This document shows positions 54,201 through 57,732 of a stretch of 57,732 nucleotides of DNA, piece by piece; position 1 is the first letter of the stretch; every line of letters starts with the position of its first letter. The notes under the pieces were generated by a model. It saw only the letters and a program-made list of their open reading frames with translations, searched no databases and was not told the origin of the DNA. Origin of the DNA: Cuspidothrix issatschenkoi CHARLIE-1 (GTDB taxonomy: Bacteria > Cyanobacteriota > Cyanobacteriia > Cyanobacteriales > Nostocaceae); contig NZ_PGEM01000021.1 of assembly GCF_002934005.1 (NCBI RefSeq), forward strand, positions 1-57,732, given 5' to 3'. A program made the position numbers and the translations under genes.

Positions 54201-54679
54201 ATTCATCTAGCGATCCAATAAATAATGATCATATATATAGAGTTAAAAAATCGCCCTGTGACAAGCGTGACAACTGTGACAAACCCTCAAACCTTTATAT
54301 AGATAGTCTTTCGGCTGTCACACCTGTTGCTGATGGTGGTGTTGCTGCTGTTGTGACAACTGTGACAAATTTAGAAAATAGTACAAATATACCTAACGCC
54401 CCTACTGCACCTCCATCTATAAAGATGCAATTGGGAGATTTTAAAGTAGGCGATCGCATCCAGTTAGAACCGCAGTCCATACCGGACTACAATAAAATAT
54501 CCCCCATCATCGCTGATGTTGTAATGGTGTATGAAGGTGTTGATGGTTGGGAGGTTGTGTTTTACGAATATGAACGATGGAATAAGCAGGATCAGAAGTA
54601 TGAACCCATTGGTGGTGAATTTGGTCGCGGATCTGTGTTGTCAGGATGGGTTAAGACGTTAGCCCCTGCCACGAACTAA
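51212..54679 (+). CDS. Plasmid replication protein: DUF3854/TOPRIM primase with SF3 helicase
   Basis: An 1155-residue replication protein. An N-terminal Cys/His cluster (CKICNGEDKC...CGR...C...HCSH) suggests zinc binding. A TOPRIM-like DUF3854 part follows (FVTEGNELKPVIVH with Glu, IINLAVDAGD with the DxxxD pair, ADDIDELPD). Then comes a P4-type D5N/SF3 helicase: Walker A YVVGKSGSGKGTLLRF, Walker B-like DICLFPDVSS, and FAVGSVNPIRVENAQGGWAR with the sensor Asn and Arg finger. The C-terminal 150 residues are low-complexity (LSQLSQLSQ, AVVTTVT) because they are encoded by the 9-bp repeats. A final beta domain (FKVGDRIQLEPQ...GWEVVFYEYERW) closes the protein. It probably unwinds and primes the plasmid at its origin. 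Confidence 0.83.
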   Translation: MVASFEKSTKSNPFIGRPRSGKTIRETVYIPNPADWGVVESGDGVTAPITEPTTVLENDPLKTVTKDKPCKICNGEDKCAISDSGNTLLCGRSTAKIGDIVNGYRCKSTSNKSSHCSHTFVKVNKSSQTTVKQSPKPTKPAMSREDRDLWNRKIISTLNLSESDRTHLKNVRGLTDQQIDNWGFRSVMPNQRLVGNDWPDNLPGYRHDKKNLAIRGAGILSPIKQLDQVIAFKVRLTEKKNDQRYTCVSSPKYTQYHIDGEQPLAVLVSDNNRFDHGFFVTEGNELKPVIVHLKYNLPVLGGGRYWHSSENHAAKFLPLVREKSTIINLAVDAGDILNSGGIPLKWVREYKFFESQGFSTRFCWWNQVSKEADDIDELPDLSSVEFINLDQFKELVREHNPEAYQKIVDDDKPLLTLAVDNTLDKPKKVKSTPPVNTEDDQIEVLYTTVENAVKNSIFQDDWVTNNGSFYNYTGQGYWQRKTEDDVRHTISLTLEKCFAWKKVAEDEYQKDFRFVTKPKIDSTYGVLKAHNHNENTGLNNRFFRCFNNCVLDLRSGELLDHQKDLLLTSKLDVDYNPGSDCPEVLKQFICKAYGENKLDIIRAVLATFLNPSAPYGIFLYVVGKSGSGKGTLLRFISSLFHNKMSLKNFSIISNPDKLHQFLRDCDICLFPDVSSDFSGELETFYELVDNGESGARRLYSDDGYQKKFNTRFAVGSVNPIRVENAQGGWARRALILKTNPLNQKDKDYYLEQKLADCKAEAISWAMGLDAKERDRIIHEYMNFDKDLQNIKFEHEITSDSIKGFIDSCLRPTDTENPISTNTMYFYYKAYCYQFGYRAMSANTFKIRMKGAVDEFFFKNSKQQRVKGSNQRFRTEAAFVHLTPVKVNIQDQGRYSPHNFEDCTFVSTSDGGYRVNPKFCINGGLEAIYTFMEEKTLKIKFEEDFVTVVTTAASAENVASVTAEKLAMTELQDLSQLSQLSQGKILLSEKFENSHNDHSSSDPINNDHIYRVKKSPCDKRDNCDKPSNLYIDSLSAVTPVADGGVAAVVTTVTNLENSTNIPNAPTAPPSIKMQLGDFKVGDRIQLEPQSIPDYNKISPIIADVVMVYEGVDGWEVVFYEYERWNKQDQKYEPIGGEFGRGSVLSGWVKTLAPATN
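54043..54367. repeat. Iteron-like array inside the 3' part of the replication gene
   Basis: The word TGTCACA or its complement TGTGACA occurs at 54043, 54052, 54088(r), 54129, 54138, 54147, 54257(r), 54266(r, one mismatch), 54275(r), 54316, 54352(r) and 54361(r). Neighbouring copies are exactly 9 bp apart, and three TTGTCACAG units are perfect tandems (54128-54154). Direct clusters on the left and reversed clusters on the right give an overall dyad layout. This looks like a replication initiator binding array, probably the origin. The function is inferred. Confidence 0.75.
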
Positions 54680-54813
54680 GGATAGATTTTGTTTTTATCC
54701 TCAAGACAGTTTCCATCCCTCCAGTCGTGGGATTAAAAGTAGTGGGAAAGTGTATAAAAAGTATGTTCTGGCGTTCAGCATTAGGACAAAAGTAGGGCAA
54801 AATTGGTACAATG

Positions 54814-55191
54814 CTACATAAATTTTTTGTAGTGTGTACTGATATTACCCTTGTATTTACTTGAATAAATAACTATTATAGATACAGCAAAAGCGATCGC
54901 CTTGTTCATGAAGTGGCTTGACAAGGTGGAGAGCATAGCTATCTGACTGTGAAGAATAACTTCAATGCTGCTAAAGTCCCCATCTTTGGTTTTTTGGGCT
55001 TGTTCCAACACTGAATCAGCGATCGCTTTGATGCTTGAGGCATCCAGTTGACTTTTGCCAACTTTAGCCATGACTTGAGCTTGAGCAAATCCTGGTGTAG
55101 CAAAGTGTTGTAAATGAGATTTATCCTCGCTGACATTGACACCTGATTTTTTTAGTTTGGTGACTGAATCACGTTTTTGTTCATCTGCCAT
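54814..55191 (-). CDS. Hypothetical 125-residue protein
   Basis: It starts MADEQKRDSVTKLKKSGVNV, followed by QHFATPGFAQAQVMAKVG and SSIEVILHSQIAMLSTLSSH, then FMNKAIAF. Similar 'MLxxQ...L...F..L..RA' helices occur in phage-like or plasmid proteins of unknown role. The last 25 residues (VSIIVIYSSKYKGNISTHYK) look like a frame-shifted or altered tail, so the gene may be truncated. The downstream half is close to the convergent replication gene. Confidence 0.5.
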   Translation of the reverse strand: MADEQKRDSVTKLKKSGVNVSEDKSHLQHFATPGFAQAQVMAKVGKSQLDASSIKAIADSVLEQAQKTKDGDFSSIEVILHSQIAMLSTLSSHFMNKAIAFAVSIIVIYSSKYKGNISTHYKKFM

Positions 55192-55220
55192 GAGTTTTTT
55201 AAGCGAATCTTTTAACTATT

Positions 55221-55276
55221 CGCCGTAAGTCCCCCACTGAATTTGGTACTCCAAATCAGTGGTGGGATATAAGGCG
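55221..55276. repeat. Long imperfect hairpin
   Basis: CGCCGTAAGT..CCCACTGAATTTGG pairs with CCAAATCAGTGGTGGGATAT..AAGGCG around a TACT loop, about 24 pairs with small bulges. It lies 74 bp before the 252-bp repeat and could be the other end of the same IS200/IS605-like element, or a terminator. Confidence 0.6.
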
Positions 55277-55318
55277 GGAAAAACCGAAATCGTTCTCAAC
55301 TAATACGAGGTGTAAGCT

Positions 55319-55414
55319 GTGAGCGAAGCCGAACTGTTGAGGTTTTTTGTAAATATTATCTATGAGATGGATGAAGAATTCCCAAAATTTCGTGATAAAG
55401 TTGTAGAATCTTGA
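55319..55414 (+). CDS. Short ORF reaching into the 252-bp repeat
   Basis: A GTG-started 31-codon frame (MSEAELLRFFVNIIYEMDEE...) with GAGGTG upstream. Its second half lies in the repeat, and the same C-terminal words appear, with substitutions, after the recombinase gene in the other copy. It is probably a leftover of an element-encoded gene. Confidence 0.35.
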   Translation: MSEAELLRFFVNIIYEMDEEFPKFRDKVVES

Positions 55415-55601
55415 CCACCAATGCCGTAAGCGAAAACCAAGCTAGTAGGTAAGTGTCACAAGAGAAAGATTTGGGTCTTGGGAATCAGGACTTCTGCCCT
55501 TGGAGGGAATGTCAGACCAATAGAACTACAAAGTTATAGAGGCTGTTCCCGATGAATTGGGAAGCCCACACTGTACCGAAGGTCAGTGTGTGGTAGTTCA
55601 C
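55350..55601 (+). mobile_element. 252-bp repeat, copy B: likely IS200/IS605 (TnpB-type) right-end remnant
   Basis: The inverted partner of 12824-13075. It ends with the hairpin CACACTG...CAGTGTG and GGTAGTTCAC, immediately before the stop codon of the DUF499 gene on the other strand. Together the two copies flank a 42.3-kb segment as inverted repeats. Confidence 0.7.
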
Positions 55602-57732
55602 TCAATCTATATCAGTCTTAACATCATTATTTAGTCCTAATTCAGCCAGTGCAACTTTAGTTTCTTCAATCTTTTGGGTAGCTATTTCTCCCTCTACTAA
55701 AACCTCCACTTTTAATGTTAATTTCAAATCCTTGATAGTTGCAAATTTAGATAAAACTTTCGTGTAAAAATTCATCCATTTTTGCGGTGTAATTACACCA
55801 CTCCACTTTAATAATTTTGGTAATGCAACTGGGGTTATAATCTCCGGTTCATCTTGTAATTTTTTCGTATTACTATCATAGGGTGCAGCTTTCTCTCCCA
55901 CAGTATTTGGAATCGGTGTAGAACCACTTTTATTATTATCTGGGTTGTCAGTAGTAGTTCCCCCAGTTTCTGGTGGTATTGATGGCTTTTCAGGAATAGA
56001 AATATTTGCAGCTAAAGCTGTTTGATAAGCCTCTGCTGTTTCTTTAGTAATGATGAACATATCCTCAGAAATTTCTACATCTCTAACGGAAAGATTACAT
56101 TGAAAATAGAAGGGTTGATAGCCATTATTACTTTTACCAACATAAGCTAAAGTTCCATCTTTGACACCGCGAGATATAGCATCTTTGACAGCATCACTAT
56201 TCAACAGTCTGGGAAACAGTGGTGAAGCAAAAAAGGTATCGCGGACAGCTTTGGTACTCCATTCTGTAAATGCTGGTGGCCAATTTCTACTTAAAAAGCG
56301 AGGGTTAATAGTATCAATAACGTCATCACTTTGGCGTAAACGGTTGATAATTAAATTCACTAATTTATCTGCCTGAGTAGAGTTTACTTGACCAAAATCT
56401 ATGACACGGATTTTGTTATCTTTCCCTAATAAAGCTACAAATTTATAAGCATTCCAGACGCTTTCTTTTAAATTAGATTCACATTTTTTCAGATTTTCTC
56501 CTAACTGACGTTTTTGGTTTTCATCTAATCTTTCTTTTTCCTCATCGTTAATATCTTCCCATGCTAAAACTTTTCTCGCTTCTTCTCTTAACCTGGCATC
56601 GGTATCAGCAATTGCCCAAATTATTCCACTTTTAAATGTGCGGTTGGATGTACCACATTCTTTAGTCATGGACTCAATCATTTTTAGAGTCTGACTATCT
56701 TGCATAGAATGTTCTGGTGATAATATTGCTAAATTCAAAACAGGCTGATTAGTAATTTTACTGGATACTTCTGGAAATTCAATTAATTGAATTCCTGGAT
56801 GAGAAGTAAAAACTTTTTGAATTTCGGCTTTGACTCTTTCTGTAATCCTTTCTGATTGAATATTGGCGCGACGGTCTGCTAAAATTTTATTTAAGTTGGG
56901 TGACAGACTAAAACGATATTTATTTTTTTCTATTGATAAATAATAGCAATCTGTTGCCAATGTCTCTAAAACTGTTTCTACATTACCAATATCTAAAGAT
57001 GGTTCTGCTACTGCTAACCGAATTTCTGGGATAGTAGATTCGGTACGGAGAATACCACCGTTAGATTCAAAGAATATGGTGGTTGTGACTTTGCGGTGCA
57101 GTCGTGCTTTTTTAATTTGGTCGTCAGCTACCATATCCAAACGGACTGCATGGGAATCTTTTTTACCACAAATATCTGTTGTGACTGCACCTTCTAATCT
57201 ATCTTCGCCTAATTGTCCAAAAACAGCAGCGCGAAATTGTGGGTCATCTAGGGGTGCTGTTCCTAAAGTAATTAAAGGGTCACGGTGTGCGCCTTGGTAT
57301 CCTTCTTTATAGGCATGAGAAACCCACAAAGCTAATAAACGCAATACTCCCCTGGTGCGTTGAAAGCGGGGTAACACTTGCCATTTGCGCTCAAATACTG
57401 ATAATACTGAGGGATGGAAAGGATAGGTAGCATAAAAGGCTTCACGGGGATTATCCAGGGGAAACCAACTAGGTAGTTGTTGACGATGATCTAGTACCCA
57501 GTCAGCGTATTCGTTGCAAGTGGCGATCGCATCTTTTGGTAATATAATCCTACCATCCGCACTCACAGCCCCAGCATCCCATTCAAATAGTCTTCTTCTA
57601 ATAATTTCTGAAGTTTCCGCTTCTGCTGACATCATGATAGGTTTACCCACCCTATCCAGCATTTTCTTAAACCGTTGTTCATCCCCTTCATCGGCGGAAG
57701 TGTATTCTAATTCTGAAGCGGGAACGGAAACT
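55602..57732 (-). CDS. DUF499-family AAA+ ATPase, C-terminal part (start lies across the circle junction)
   Basis: The C-terminal part of the ATPase begun at 741-1. The frame is open to the right edge and reads VPASELEYTSADEGDEQRF before MLDRVGKPIMMSAEAETSEI, then IRRRLFEWD, TYPFHPSVLSVFERKW and FQRTRGVLRLLALWVSHAYK. These are typical DUF499 blocks. An internal ATG at 57662 is not the real start. Farther on are winged-helix-like regions and a Pro/Gly/Asn-rich linker, then a C-terminal domain ending in LGLNNDVKTDID. The stop codon abuts the 252-bp repeat, so the very end may have been altered by that insertion. Confidence 0.88.
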   Translation of the reverse strand, partial: VSVPASELEYTSADEGDEQRFKKMLDRVGKPIMMSAEAETSEIIRRRLFEWDAGAVSADGRIILPKDAIATCNEYADWVLDHRQQLPSWFPLDNPREAFYATYPFHPSVLSVFERKWQVLPRFQRTRGVLRLLALWVSHAYKEGYQGAHRDPLITLGTAPLDDPQFRAAVFGQLGEDRLEGAVTTDICGKKDSHAVRLDMVADDQIKKARLHRKVTTTIFFESNGGILRTESTIPEIRLAVAEPSLDIGNVETVLETLATDCYYLSIEKNKYRFSLSPNLNKILADRRANIQSERITERVKAEIQKVFTSHPGIQLIEFPEVSSKITNQPVLNLAILSPEHSMQDSQTLKMIESMTKECGTSNRTFKSGIIWAIADTDARLREEARKVLAWEDINDEEKERLDENQKRQLGENLKKCESNLKESVWNAYKFVALLGKDNKIRVIDFGQVNSTQADKLVNLIINRLRQSDDVIDTINPRFLSRNWPPAFTEWSTKAVRDTFFASPLFPRLLNSDAVKDAISRGVKDGTLAYVGKSNNGYQPFYFQCNLSVRDVEISEDMFIITKETAEAYQTALAANISIPEKPSIPPETGGTTTDNPDNNKSGSTPIPNTVGEKAAPYDSNTKKLQDEPEIITPVALPKLLKWSGVITPQKWMNFYTKVLSKFATIKDLKLTLKVEVLVEGEIATQKIEETKVALAELGLNNDVKTDID

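Overview
The window looks like a complete circular cyanobacterial plasmid of about 57.7 kb. Cyanobacterial (probably Nostocales) origin is suggested by many HIP1 octamers (GCGATCGC), short tandem heptamer repeats, low GC and cyanobacteria-style plasmid proteins. Circularity is inferred. The first 741 bases encode the N-terminus of a DUF499 ATPase on the minus strand and the last 2.1 kb encode its C-terminus. The two window ends share the 7-mer GGAAACT, and collapsing it joins the halves in frame, giving a circle of 57,725 bp. No tRNA or rRNA gene was recognised.

Layout. (1) 55.6 kb through the origin to 9.6 kb, all minus strand: a defence block with an SNF2-type helicase, a degenerate class II amidotransferase-fold protein, a HEPN protein, a DUF1156 adenine methylase, a VapBC-like pair and the DUF499 ATPase. 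(2) 9.6-14.1 kb: small proteins, a decayed Rpn-family gene, a MITE, a 252-bp repeat that looks like an IS200/IS605-type end, and a tyrosine recombinase. (3) 14.2-20.3 kb: a large primase-polymerase/ATPase replication protein preceded by a translationally coupled leader ORF and hairpins, two ribbon-helix-helix type proteins and a strong palindrome. (4) 20.4-33.9 kb: a type III-B (Cmr) CRISPR locus. A fused polynucleotide-kinase-like/WYL protein is divergent to cmr2(cas10). A six-spacer array sits between cmr2 and cmr3. Then come cmr4, cmr5, a cmr6-cmr1 fusion and a CARF-HEPN effector whose CARF region is split by an S1 domain. No cas1, cas2 or cas6 is present.

(5) 34-43.6 kb: a GNAT/DUF1778 toxin-antitoxin pair, an HNH protein, parAB, adenine deaminase, an AbiEii-type pair, an EVE-DUF262-HNH restriction-like protein and remnants of recombinases and transposases. 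(6) 43.1-50.4 kb: three nested insertions. An ISH3-type IS sits inside the ATPase gene of a Tn7/Tn402-like transposon, which sits inside the transposase of an ISAs1-type IS, which sits inside a small host ORF. Target duplications are visible at every level. (7) 51.2-55.2 kb: a second replication protein (TOPRIM plus SF3 helicase) whose 3' coding end carries a regular array of 9-bp repeats that look like iterons, then a small protein, and the second, inverted copy of the 252-bp repeat.

Together this is a defence-rich plasmid. It has two replication modules (possibly an old cointegrate), a partition system, several addiction modules, and at least three separate anti-invader systems: Cmr, the DUF499/DUF1156/helicase block, and EVE-DUF262-HNH. 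All functional statements are inferred from motifs read by eye. No database search was possible.
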